Shown in pieces: positions 7,970 to 14,591 of a stretch of 20,858 nucleotides of DNA. Source of the DNA: a virus; IMG/VR virus record IMGVR_UViG_3300046558_000284, positions 1 to 20,858 of that record, one strand, 5' to 3'. Each line of letters starts with the position of its first letter. Positions within the stretch are counted from its first letter, which is position 1. The notes under the pieces are model-generated. The model saw only the letters and a program-made list of their open reading frames with translations, was not told the origin of the DNA and made no database searches. Both the position numbers and the translations under genes were made by a program.

Positions 7970-8307
7970 CCCTTGATCCGGGCAAGCTGGACCGCCGTGT
8001 AACGATTATGACGGCGGCAAAAGATGATGATGGGTTTTCGTCTGAACCGGGCGTTCCTGCGGAAGTCGGCAAGCGCTGGATGTCGCGTGTCGACGTGAGC
8101 GATGGCGAAAGGATGCGTGCGGAGAGTTTCGGCGCCAAGATCACAAGTCGTTTTGTCTGCCATTATGATTCGATAACAGCGACGATCCGTGCCGAGACAT
8201 TTTCCCTCGTTTGCGAAGGTCTGACCTACAATGTCACCGGCGTTAAAGAGATCGGTCGATGTGAAGGTCTCGAAATCACCACGGCGTCGGATCTGGCCCA
8301 ATCATGA
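7966..8307 (+). CDS. Head closure / head-tail adaptor protein
   Basis: A 113-residue protein of the phage head-tail joining type (SPP1 gp16-like). The opening PGKLDRRVTIM is diagnostic: these proteins begin with a short 'G.L..RI.i' strand. Then come the VGKRWMSRVDVSDGERMRAE helix-strand unit and a C-terminal beta region containing GLTYNVTGVKEIGRCEGLEI. It plugs the connector after packaging and binds the tail. The ATG at 7966 (ATGA overlap with the connector gene) is chosen over upstream in-frame starts lying inside the connector gene. It is followed by another ATGA overlap. Confidence 0.8.
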   Translation: MTLDPGKLDRRVTIMTAAKDDDGFSSEPGVPAEVGKRWMSRVDVSDGERMRAESFGAKITSRFVCHYDSITATIRAETFSLVCEGLTYNVTGVKEIGRCEGLEITTASDLAQS

Positions 8308-8717
8308 AATCGGGTTTCCGGATCGAGGGTTTCGAAGATGCTGATCGCAACCTCGCCCGGCTCAACGACATGGCCGATGCCGATCGGCTGAAGACGCTTG
8401 GCATAGACGCTCTACAGCCTGTCGCCGATACGGCAAAGGCGCTTGTGCGTCGCCGGACCGGCGCCTTGGCAAATTCTATCCATGCCGGGGACCAGCTGAG
8501 CCGCGCCCAGGCGGCTCGGCATGCGCCTGAACCTGGCACGGTCGAAGTCTATGTTGGGCCGGGGCCGCTCCCCCAGGCCATCACGGAAGAATTCGGCACT
8601 GTGCATGAAAGTGCGCATCCATTCCTGCGGCCGTCTTGGGATGGCCGTTTGGGGGAGGTGCAAGGCCGCCTTCGCGCGGCGCTTGGCGATCGCATGACGC
8701 GTCTCCTGAGAGGCTAG
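8304..8717 (+). CDS. HK97 gp10-like neck/tail completion protein
   Basis: A 137-residue protein of the HK97 gp10 family. It shows the family's two motifs: RRRTGALANSI after an N-terminal helix (about residues 49-59) and ITEEFGTVHESAHPFLRPSWDG (about 92-113), in which the EFGT and the HPFLRP are the conserved pieces. The family is found at the neck between head closure and tail terminator genes; its exact structural role is less settled than that of its neighbours. The start overlaps the preceding stop as ATGA. The C-terminal helix is basic. Confidence 0.88.
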   Translation: MKSGFRIEGFEDADRNLARLNDMADADRLKTLGIDALQPVADTAKALVRRRTGALANSIHAGDQLSRAQAARHAPEPGTVEVYVGPGPLPQAITEEFGTVHESAHPFLRPSWDGRLGEVQGRLRAALGDRMTRLLRG

Positions 8718-8721
8718 GCTC

Positions 8722-9099
8722 ATGGAAGAAGAATTTCGCGCGGCGCTGCTTGCAAATGCGGGTCTGGCGGCGCTGGTTTCCGCCCGCATCGAATGGGGAC
8801 TGCGCGCGCCACAAAGCCCGTCAGTCCGCCTTCAGGTCATCAGCGGCGTCCGTTTCTACACCCATGGCGGGCGTGACGGGATGACACCCTATCTGGTGCA
8901 GGCCGACTGTTTTGGCGCTCGCTACGGCGATGCCAAGAAAGTGGCGCGGGCGTTGGAAGCGGCTGCCGAAGCGCTTGGCCTTCCGCACTTTGATTCCTGT
9001 TTCGTCGAAAACGAGCGCGACGACCAGGATGTGGATGCAGCGAACAAGCCCATCCACCGCACATCGCTCGACCTGCGCCTCTGGCATCACGCATCTTAA
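8722..9099 (+). CDS. Tail terminator / completion protein (DUF3168 type)
   Basis: A 125-residue protein of the DUF3168 tail terminator type. It begins with a helix (EEEFRAALLANAGLAALV), followed by the strands SVRLQVISG and PYLVQADCFG, a second helix AKKVARALEAAAEALG, and a final strand HRTSLDLRLWH. This alpha-beta pattern matches lambda gpU and HK97 gp11-like tail terminators, which form the hexameric ring capping the tube and joining it to the neck. Order fits: it follows the gp10-like gene and precedes the tube gene. The RBS is weak (GAGAGGCTAGG). Confidence 0.85.
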   Translation: MEEEFRAALLANAGLAALVSARIEWGLRAPQSPSVRLQVISGVRFYTHGGRDGMTPYLVQADCFGARYGDAKKVARALEAAAEALGLPHFDSCFVENERDDQDVDAANKPIHRTSLDLRLWHHAS

Positions 9100-9116
9100 A
9101 CACAGGAGAATAAGCT

Positions 9117-9551
9117 ATGGCAGGTAACAGCCAGGCGATGACGGGTCTTGGGATCAAGATCCGCATGAAAGTCCCACCGGCGGCAGCCTTTGCGGAAATC
9201 GGCGAGCCGATCGAAATTACGCCGCCCCAGCAGCTCGATGACGAAATCGAGGTGACCCACTTCAGTTCGCCCGATGGCGTGAAGGAGTATATCGGCGGCC
9301 TGACCGATCCGGGCGAGTGTTCGTTCGGCGTCAATTACGTCCCCGGCGGCGCTACTGAAACGTTGATCCTTGCGGCCAAGGCAACCCGCAAGCCGGTGCC
9401 ATTCGAGTTCGAATGGCCCAACGGCGCGGTCTGGGCCTTCGATCTGCTGGTGCGCGGCTTCCAGCCCACTGCGCCGCTGAATGACCGACTGACCGCACAG
9501 GTCACCGGTCGGTGCAGCGGTTCGATCGTTCGCGGACCGGCGGGGGGCTAA
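9117..9551 (+). CDS. Major tail tube protein
   Basis: A 144-residue tail tube protein of the lambda gpV N-domain type. The pattern 'GLGIKIRMK..AAFAEIGEPIEITPP' (ordinary tube proteins begin with a similar strand describing the subunit barrel), then DDEIEVTHFSSPDGVKEYIGG and a final beta region with LNDRLTAQVTGRCSG. It would stack as hexamers round the tape measure protein. A good RBS (CAGGAGA, about 10 bases before the ATG) agrees with high expression. No C-terminal Ig-like domain is present. It lies between the tail terminator and the chaperone genes, the standard order. Confidence 0.85.
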   Translation: MAGNSQAMTGLGIKIRMKVPPAAAFAEIGEPIEITPPQQLDDEIEVTHFSSPDGVKEYIGGLTDPGECSFGVNYVPGGATETLILAAKATRKPVPFEFEWPNGAVWAFDLLVRGFQPTAPLNDRLTAQVTGRCSGSIVRGPAGG

Positions 9552-9554
9552 GTC

Positions 9555-9911
9555 ATGGCCAACGCGGTGAAGGGTGAAGTTTCCTTCAAGATCGAGGGGC
9601 AGGAATTCATTCTGCTCTACGATTTCAATGCGCTCTGCACGATCGAGAACGATCTGGGCGTCGATGTCGCGGAAGTGGGCGACAAACTGGCGAGCCCGAC
9701 CATGATCCGGTCCATCTTCCGTGTCGGCCTGGAAGCTAAGCACGGTCTGATGTCGGATCTTGAAGCGGGCAACATGATCCACCGGCTTGGTGTGCAGCCT
9801 GCGGCCGAGATCATCGCCCAAGCATTCCAGGCGGCGTTCCCCGCACCCGACGCGAGCGCGGAGGGAAAGGCGCAGACGTCGAAGAAGACTGGAACTGGGA
9901 AAGGGCGCTGA
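9555..9911 (+). CDS. Tail assembly chaperone, short form (G-like, GTA gp10/Phage_TAC)
   Basis: A 118-residue protein resembling the gp10 tail chaperone of gene transfer agents: GEVSFKIEGQEFILLYDFNALCTIENDLGV at the N-terminus, then a helical middle with a GLMSDLEAGNMIHRLG segment. Long-tailed phages place this gene between tube and tape measure and make two products through a -1 frameshift. Here the zero frame ends at 9909-9911, while a conserved-looking extension is open in the -1 frame. Codons 104-105 (GGA AAG) lie on the heptamer G GGA AAG. The chaperone coats the tape measure protein during tube assembly and is absent from the virion. Confidence 0.82.
   Translation: MANAVKGEVSFKIEGQEFILLYDFNALCTIENDLGVDVAEVGDKLASPTMIRSIFRVGLEAKHGLMSDLEAGNMIHRLGVQPAAEIIAQAFQAAFPAPDASAEGKAQTSKKTGTGKGR
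9863..9869 (+). other. -1 ribosomal frameshift slippery site GGGAAAG
   Basis: The heptamer is in the correct X XXY YYZ phase of the upstream gene (G9863, GGA 9864-9866, AAG 9867-9869). It is the same heptamer used by lambda G/GT. A -1 slip continues as GGC GCA GAC at 9869 and stays open to TAA at 10199-10201. Confidence 0.85.
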
Positions 9912-10201
9912 CGATCTGGACCGAGCTTGGTCTCGGTCCAGACGCCGACAGCTTCTTCCGCAGCACTCCGCGCCTGATGAGCATCTTGGTCGATGGCAAA
10001 CGCCGCGCCGCCGAGAATGACCATCAGGACCGGGCCTGGCTTGCATGGACGACTGCGGCCCTCCAGCGGGCCAAGGCTATGCCCGCGCTTAAGGAAGTGG
10101 CCGGGCCGCGCCGTAGCGAAAAGAAAAAGCGTCCGATGACTGCCGACCAGCTGTTGGTCATGGCGCGGCTCTGGACAGCCGCTGCACCGATAAAAGGGTA
10201 A
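9869..10201 (+). CDS. Tail assembly chaperone, frameshift extension (T-like segment)
   Basis: A -1 frame coding segment without its own good start, giving 110 residues fused to the first 105 of the short form, so a 215-residue GT-type product. The reading starts GADVEEDWNWERALTIW and continues with TELGLGPDADSFFRSTPRLM, then a basic helical stretch ALQRAKAMPALKEV and MTADQLLVMARLWT. The 'W..AL..W....' followed by 'F..STPRLM' pattern is typical of T-domain extensions. An internal ATG at 9977 would cut off the conserved start, so independent translation is unlikely. The T part recruits tube subunits to the tape measure in the lambda model. It ends 5 bases before the tape measure ATG. Confidence 0.8.
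   Translation, partial: GADVEEDWNWERALTIWTELGLGPDADSFFRSTPRLMSILVDGKRRAAENDHQDRAWLAWTTAALQRAKAMPALKEVAGPRRSEKKKRPMTADQLLVMARLWTAAAPIKG
9915..9942 (+). other. 11-bp hairpin downstream of the slippery site
   Basis: TCTGGACCGAG pairs perfectly with CTCGGTCCAGA around a 6-nt loop (CTTGGT), within the T-frame coding segment and just after the zero-frame stop. It begins 45 nt after the heptamer, farther than a usual frameshift stimulator (5-9 nt). It has no U-tract, so it is not a terminator. Confidence 0.6.
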
Positions 10202-10206
10202 AATTG

Positions 10207-13200
10207 ATGAGCAGTCCCGCCGTCATTGGCGCTCTTAGGGGCGTCCTTGTCCTGGACACCAATGATTGGGCGCCTGCTGTCACCAAGACGCGGAGCGATC
10301 TTGCCAGTCTGAAAGGGTCGTTCGAGCAGTTGGGGTCGGCCCTGGATGACATGACCCGCAAAATGCGGATTGTGGGTATCAGCATGACGGCGGGTCTGAC
10401 TGTGCCATTGGGCGCGCTGGCAGCGGCTTCGAACAAAACCGCCGGCACGTTCGAAGCCTCAATGAAACGTGTCGAGGCCGCCCTGCAAGGGGTTACCGGC
10501 AAGGAACTCAAGCAGCTGTCGGATCAGGCAAAGTCGCTTGGTCCTGCGGTGGGCAAGGGTGCAACGGACGCGGCGGATGGTATCGAGGCGCTCGGCCTGG
10601 CCGGTGTTGCGACGTCCGACATTCTGGGCGGCGCCCTTAAGGCGACCCTCGACCTTGCCGCTGCCGGCATGGTGAACGTCACCCCTGCGGCTAGCTTGGT
10701 CACCGACGTAATGGGCCAGTTCAAGGCGACCACGGCTGAGCTACCTGCTGTGGTCAACGACGTAGTGGGGGCGCTCGATGCGTCGAAATTCGGCTTTGAG
10801 GATTTCCAGCTTGCCGTAGCGCAGGGCGGCGGCGTCGCGGCGGCAGCCGGCATCAGCTTCCGCGATTTTGCGACAGCGGTCGCTGCCACCAGCACGCAAT
10901 TTAGCAGCGGGTCTGATGCCGGCACCAGCTTCAAAACCTATATTCAAAGCCTTGTGCCGGTGTCGAAGGAAGCCGAGCACGCTATGAAGTTGCTCGGCAT
11001 CGAATTTTTCGATCTCAAGACTGGGCGCATGAAGCCATTGGCCGAGCAGGCCGAGATCCTGCGCAAGGCGCTGGGCAACCTATCGGATAAATCAAAGACC
11101 GAAGCCCTTAAGACCATATTCGGCTCTGACGCGTCGCGCACGGCCATTGCGTTGATGGAAAAGGGACGGCAGGGCATCCTCGACGTCCAGAATGAAATCA
11201 TGCGCGGTGATGTCGGCGCGAAGATCGACAAGCGCCTTGAAGGCGAGGCGGCGGCTAGTCAGCGCGTGGCCAATGCGTTCGAAAGCGTGAAGATCGCCAT
11301 TGGCGAAGCCGGTCTGACTGCGCTCATTACTTCGGTGAAGACTGCTTTTGCCGAGATGCTGGAATCGATCGCTCGCGCTAACCCGGCCATCCTGAAGGTC
11401 GGCGTCATTATCGGGGCACTGGTCGCCGCGCTAGGGCCGCTTGTGGCTGTCCTGGGCATCATGGCGAAGGTCGTATTGGTTCGGTTCGCCAAATCATTCG
11501 GCATTATCGGCCGGGCGATATCGTTCATCGTCGCACCTGCGGAAGCCTTGTTATCGACCTTGCTGGAATTCGGCGCTGCCCGTGCGCTGACCTCTGGTCT
11601 GGGCATGGCTGCGCGGGCCTTTCTAGGCCTGACCGGACCGATAGGCTGGGCGATCGGCGCGTTCCTCTTGTTCAAGGATAGCGTCGTGCCTGCCCTTCAA
11701 CGGGTATGGGGCATCGCAACTCAGGTGCTTGGCCCGCCGCTCGCGGCGCTGTTCGCCCAGGTCGGCGCCGTGGTTGGCAACGTCGTGAACGGGCCGATAG
11801 GCACGGCGTTCGGCGGGTTGATGTCGCTTCTTCGCGGCGTCCTCGACGTCGTCGGCACGATCGTCGCCGGATTGATCGAACTGCTGGGCCTGACGCTGGT
11901 CGCCACCATCAACGTCGCGGTGACGGCCATCAGCGGCATCGTGTCGGTCATCGGCAATGTCGTGCAGGCTGTTTCCGCGCTTCTATCTGGTGATTTCGCC
12001 GGGGCATGGACGGCTGCCGCTGCGGCGGTTGACGCGGCGCTACAGACCATCATCAATGTTGCAGACGCGGTTCTTCCCGGAATCGGCGGCGCGCTGCAAG
12101 CGGTCTACGAAAGCGCAAAGGCCTGGTTGGTCGACGCCTTTGGAGCCGTTGCCGATGGCTTCACATCGCTCGTTGCCGGCGCGGTCAATTGGGTTGCATC
12201 CGCTTTCCCCAATGTCACCGCCGCCGCGAAGGGCGTCTACGAGGGCGTGAAGGGCTGGCTGGTCGACAAGTTCGGCGGTCTGATGACCTGGATCGGTAAC
12301 GCTGCGAAGTGGATCGGTGACAAATATGCGGCGCTGAAAGACCGTCTTGGCCTTGGCGGTGCGAAACCGGATCAATCCGGCGGCGCACCGGCGGCACCGG
12401 CGCCCGTAGCGGCGCCAAGGGCCGCGGCGGGTGTCGGTCGCACTGTCAATTTTGATGATGCTGGCAAAACAAAAAAGGGTGCGAAGGGTCGCAACACCCA
12501 ATATGACGCCGATAACCGTCAGCAACTCCAGATGCAGGCTGAGCTGGAGGCGGCCCGCCTACGTGGCGATCACGCGGCTGAACAGCGCATGCAGGATCAA
12601 CTCGCCCTGTCTCGGCAGATCGAAGCGTATCAGCGGACTGGCATGTCGCTAGACCAGGCCAAGATCGCTGCCAACCGCGACATGAACCTGTTGCAGTCGG
12701 CGCGGACGGCGGCGGTCGCCAAGGAATTGGACGCTGAACGCTTGTCGGTGTCGATCGAGGTCGCGCGCCTCAATCGTGATCAGGCGCTGGTAGATAGTCT
12801 GGAGCGCCAGGAAGAGCTTAAGCGGCGCATCGCCTACTATTATGAGCAGACAAAAAATCTGGCCGAAGCGACGCGCCTGGCTGAGGCCGATCAATTCCGC
12901 ATGGACGAAGCGCGGGCGGCTGTTCGCGCTAGGTGGATCGCCGATGACACGGCCGACAGGGCTTTGCGCCTGGCGCAGGATCGCGGCGACAGCGAAGCCA
13001 AGATCAAATCGCTTCAGCGCGAAATCGATATCCGCACTCGCGCGCGTGAACTGGAGGAAAGCAGGTCGCTCGATCGCAATGCTGCAATCGCCCAGGCCGC
13101 GACCGAATGGGATCAGGAGGACCGCGCTCGCATGGTCGGCAACGTCCGCGCGACTTTCAAAGATGGCATCCGTTCCGCGTTGGACGGCAACATCGGTGAC

Positions 13201-13764
13201 TGGTTCAAGAACTGGTGGCGCGATCGGATAGCGCGCGGGATGGAAGAAGCGATCAATTCACTTGCTGACCTGGTGATGAAGTTATTCTCCAATATCGGCC
13301 GGGGCGGATCGTCCGGCGGCGGTAAGGGGCTGTTCGGTAGCATCCTCGGCGCCGTGGGCGGCCTGTTCGGCGGGGGCAACGCCATCGCCGGATCGCTGGA
13401 GGCTGCATATAGCAACGTCGGTTCCCTGGCCGCCAATCTGAAGCCAGGCTTGATAGATGTGGCGTCGATTCCGGCCTTCAATACGGGAGGATCGTTCAAG
13501 GTCGGCGGCATGTCAGGCGTCGATGCAAACCTCGTGTCGATGCGCCTGACAAAGGGCGAAATGGTCGATATCCGCAAGCCCGGCAACGACAATAGCGGAA
13601 CCGCTCGGGTTCTGGTTGAGCCGTCGCCCTATTTCGAAGCCGTGGTCGACGGCCGAGCGGCCAAGGTTGCCGCCCCGATGTCGGTCGCCTCGGGCATGCA
13701 GGCCCGGTCGGCCGCCGGCAGCGACGCCGCCCGCGCCGCGCGCCGTCGCATTCCCGGAAGGTAA
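10207..13764 (+). CDS. Tail tape measure protein (TP901 core type)
   Basis: An 1185-residue tape measure protein. The N-terminal third has the TP901-type core (ASNKTAGTFEASMKRVEAAL, GATDAADGIEALGLAG, LAAAGMVNVTPAASLVTDVM). Hydrophobic segments span about 399-427 and 519-600, consistent with membrane interaction at DNA ejection. A duplicated VYE..K.WLVD.FG motif lies near residues 633 and 677. A charged helical region follows from about 777, with three 70-residue repeats. The C-terminus has a Gly-rich stretch and then FNTGGSFKVGGMSGVDANL, common in these proteins. At about 1.5 A per residue the tail would be roughly 0.18 micrometres (estimate). ATG 10207 is preferred to TTG 10204; AAGGG lies upstream. 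Confidence 0.92.
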   Translation: MSSPAVIGALRGVLVLDTNDWAPAVTKTRSDLASLKGSFEQLGSALDDMTRKMRIVGISMTAGLTVPLGALAAASNKTAGTFEASMKRVEAALQGVTGKELKQLSDQAKSLGPAVGKGATDAADGIEALGLAGVATSDILGGALKATLDLAAAGMVNVTPAASLVTDVMGQFKATTAELPAVVNDVVGALDASKFGFEDFQLAVAQGGGVAAAAGISFRDFATAVAATSTQFSSGSDAGTSFKTYIQSLVPVSKEAEHAMKLLGIEFFDLKTGRMKPLAEQAEILRKALGNLSDKSKTEALKTIFGSDASRTAIALMEKGRQGILDVQNEIMRGDVGAKIDKRLEGEAAASQRVANAFESVKIAIGEAGLTALITSVKTAFAEMLESIARANPAILKVGVIIGALVAALGPLVAVLGIMAKVVLVRFAKSFGIIGRAISFIVAPAEALLSTLLEFGAARALTSGLGMAARAFLGLTGPIGWAIGAFLLFKDSVVPALQRVWGIATQVLGPPLAALFAQVGAVVGNVVNGPIGTAFGGLMSLLRGVLDVVGTIVAGLIELLGLTLVATINVAVTAISGIVSVIGNVVQAVSALLSGDFAGAWTAAAAAVDAALQTIINVADAVLPGIGGALQAVYESAKAWLVDAFGAVADGFTSLVAGAVNWVASAFPNVTAAAKGVYEGVKGWLVDKFGGLMTWIGNAAKWIGDKYAALKDRLGLGGAKPDQSGGAPAAPAPVAAPRAAAGVGRTVNFDDAGKTKKGAKGRNTQYDADNRQQLQMQAELEAARLRGDHAAEQRMQDQLALSRQIEAYQRTGMSLDQAKIAANRDMNLLQSARTAAVAKELDAERLSVSIEVARLNRDQALVDSLERQEELKRRIAYYYEQTKNLAEATRLAEADQFRMDEARAAVRARWIADDTADRALRLAQDRGDSEAKIKSLQREIDIRTRARELEESRSLDRNAAIAQAATEWDQEDRARMVGNVRATFKDGIRSALDGNIGDWFKNWWRDRIARGMEEAINSLADLVMKLFSNIGRGGSSGGGKGLFGSILGAVGGLFGGGNAIAGSLEAAYSNVGSLAANLKPGLIDVASIPAFNTGGSFKVGGMSGVDANLVSMRLTKGEMVDIRKPGNDNSGTARVLVEPSPYFEAVVDGRAAKVAAPMSVASGMQARSAAGSDAARAARRRIPGR
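12553..13182 (+). repeat. Three 70-residue repeats in the tape measure protein
   Basis: Three units start at residues 783 (ARLRGD), 853 (ARLNRD) and 923 (AQDRGD), exactly 70 residues (210 bp) apart. They align without gaps over at least 40 residues: a D near position 6, a helix with L/I spacing (QDQLALSRQIEAY, ERQEELKRRIAYY, QREIDIRTRAREL), and a final Ala-rich helix. DNA identity is low, so the duplication is old. Confidence 0.75.
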
Positions 13765-13766
13765 TT

Positions 13767-14369
13767 ATGGCAGTCATTGTTATGCCCGATTGGGTGGTGC
13801 CGAACGGTGCCACCCCCTTCCTGCGAGACTTCGGGACCGTGCTGACGCCGTTTTTGGGTGGCCCGGAGCAGCGTATCAACCGCCTCGGCACCCGCTTTGG
13901 CCTGCGCGTCACGTTGCCGTCCATGCCGACGCGCGACAAGGCGCTGATCGTCCAGTCCCGGCTACTGCGGGCACGCGAGGATCGGCTGCGAATGGAGATT
14001 CCGCAGCCCGATTTCGATACGGGCGCGCCCGGCGCTCCGCTGGTGTCGGCGTCGGTCACGTCCGGCACCACGCTTCCGCTGAAAGGTATGACGGCGGGCT
14101 ATACCGTGAAGGAAGGCCAGTTCCTGTCCATCATTCATGCCGGACGATATTATAATTACATCTTCGCGGCGGATGGCACGGTATCGGGCGGTGGCACCCT
14201 GAATGCTGCCATATGGCCGCTGCTGCGAACCTCTCTGTCGGTCAATGATGTGGTGGAGATCGCGGCGCCGAAAATCGAGGGGCTGGTATCGCCGGGCGAA
14301 GAATTGTCCTGGCAGATTTCTGTCGATCGGCTCGCCAGCTTCAGCTTCGCGCTTTCCGAAGGCGCATAG
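13767..14369 (+). CDS. Distal/minor tail protein
   Basis: A 200-residue protein just after the tape measure gene, the place of the distal tail or baseplate hub component. The N-terminus (PDWVVPNGATPFLRDFG) contains a 'W.VP.G..P.LRD.G' pattern. The middle RFGLRVTLPSMPTRD and LIVQSRLLRAREDRLRM suggest a belt-like domain. The C-terminal half is beta-rich, with GMTAGYTVKEGQFLSIIHAG, YYNYIFAADG and an IAAPKIEGLV segment like a small galectin-like or OB barrel. I do not recognise a named family with certainty. The ATG at 13767 has AAGG upstream and lies 2 bases after the tape measure stop. It is followed by the only long gap of the tail operon. Confidence 0.6.
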   Translation: MAVIVMPDWVVPNGATPFLRDFGTVLTPFLGGPEQRINRLGTRFGLRVTLPSMPTRDKALIVQSRLLRAREDRLRMEIPQPDFDTGAPGAPLVSASVTSGTTLPLKGMTAGYTVKEGQFLSIIHAGRYYNYIFAADGTVSGGGTLNAAIWPLLRTSLSVNDVVEIAAPKIEGLVSPGEELSWQISVDRLASFSFALSEGA

Positions 14370-14391
14370 CCGCATATATTGGTATTTAAGT

Positions 14392-14537
14392 TTGCGCTTT
14401 GATGGGTGTTGCCGAGTCAGGTTTAAGGCTGAACCCGAATAAGTAAGGGCGTGACGTGCTAGTTTGGCCGGGTGGCGCACGATAGCCGATACCCGACCAA
14501 CCGTGGGTCCGAATCCCAACCACCTATTGAAGCGCAA
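14392..14537 (+). ncRNA. Candidate structured RNA with class II tRNA-like features
   Basis: A multibranched structure read directly from the sequence. P1 is a continuous 17-bp helix (14392-14408 with 14521-14537, three G-U pairs). P2 is GCC/GGC at 14411-14413 and 14427-14429, with loop GAGTCAGGTTTAA, very like a tRNA-Ser/Leu D arm (A14, G15, G18, G19, A21 equivalents). P3 is a weak CCC/GGG (14434-14436, 14447-14449). P4 is a 9-of-10-bp hairpin (14464-14473 with 14491-14500) with an inner GGC/GCC, like an oversized variable arm. P5 is TGGG/CCCA with 7-nt loop TCCGAAT (14504-14518), like a T arm carrying one change. There is no canonical anticodon arm and no CCA, and it is about 35 nt longer than a tRNA. 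Confidence 0.6.
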
Positions 14538-14547
14538 TTTATCTGAC

Positions 14548-14580
14548 AGGGCTGCCCTCACGGGTGGCCCTTTTTCTTTT
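14548..14580 (+). terminator. Strong intrinsic terminator inside the tail operon
   Basis: A 10-bp stem, AGGGCTGCCC paired with GGGTGGCCCT around the loop TCAC (two G-U pairs), is followed by TTTTTCTTTT. It lies 10 nt after the structured RNA and 11 nt before the next tail gene. No terminator is expected here unless read-through is controlled or the RNA is a separate transcript. Confidence 0.85.
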
Positions 14581-14591
14581 GGGGATCATCC

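Noticed and set aside
9915-9942. The hairpin as a transcription terminator
   Set aside because: No U-tract follows and it lies within the T-frame coding segment.
9096-10046. A 316-codon open frame on the minus strand
   Set aside because: It overlaps the tube and chaperone genes completely and shows no domain pattern.
14402-14446. A 14-codon ORF (MGVAESGLRLNPNK) within the structured RNA, as leader peptide or tmRNA-type tag
   Set aside because: There is no Shine-Dalgarno, its start is buried in the 17-bp helix, it has no run of regulatory codons, and its end does not resemble an ssrA degradation tag.
14402-14527. A functional serine or leucine tRNA
   Set aside because: D-like and T-like arms and the acceptor fit, but no 5-bp anticodon stem with a 7-nt loop can be drawn, T55 is replaced by C, and the length is 126 nt. 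It is reported as a tRNA-like RNA instead.
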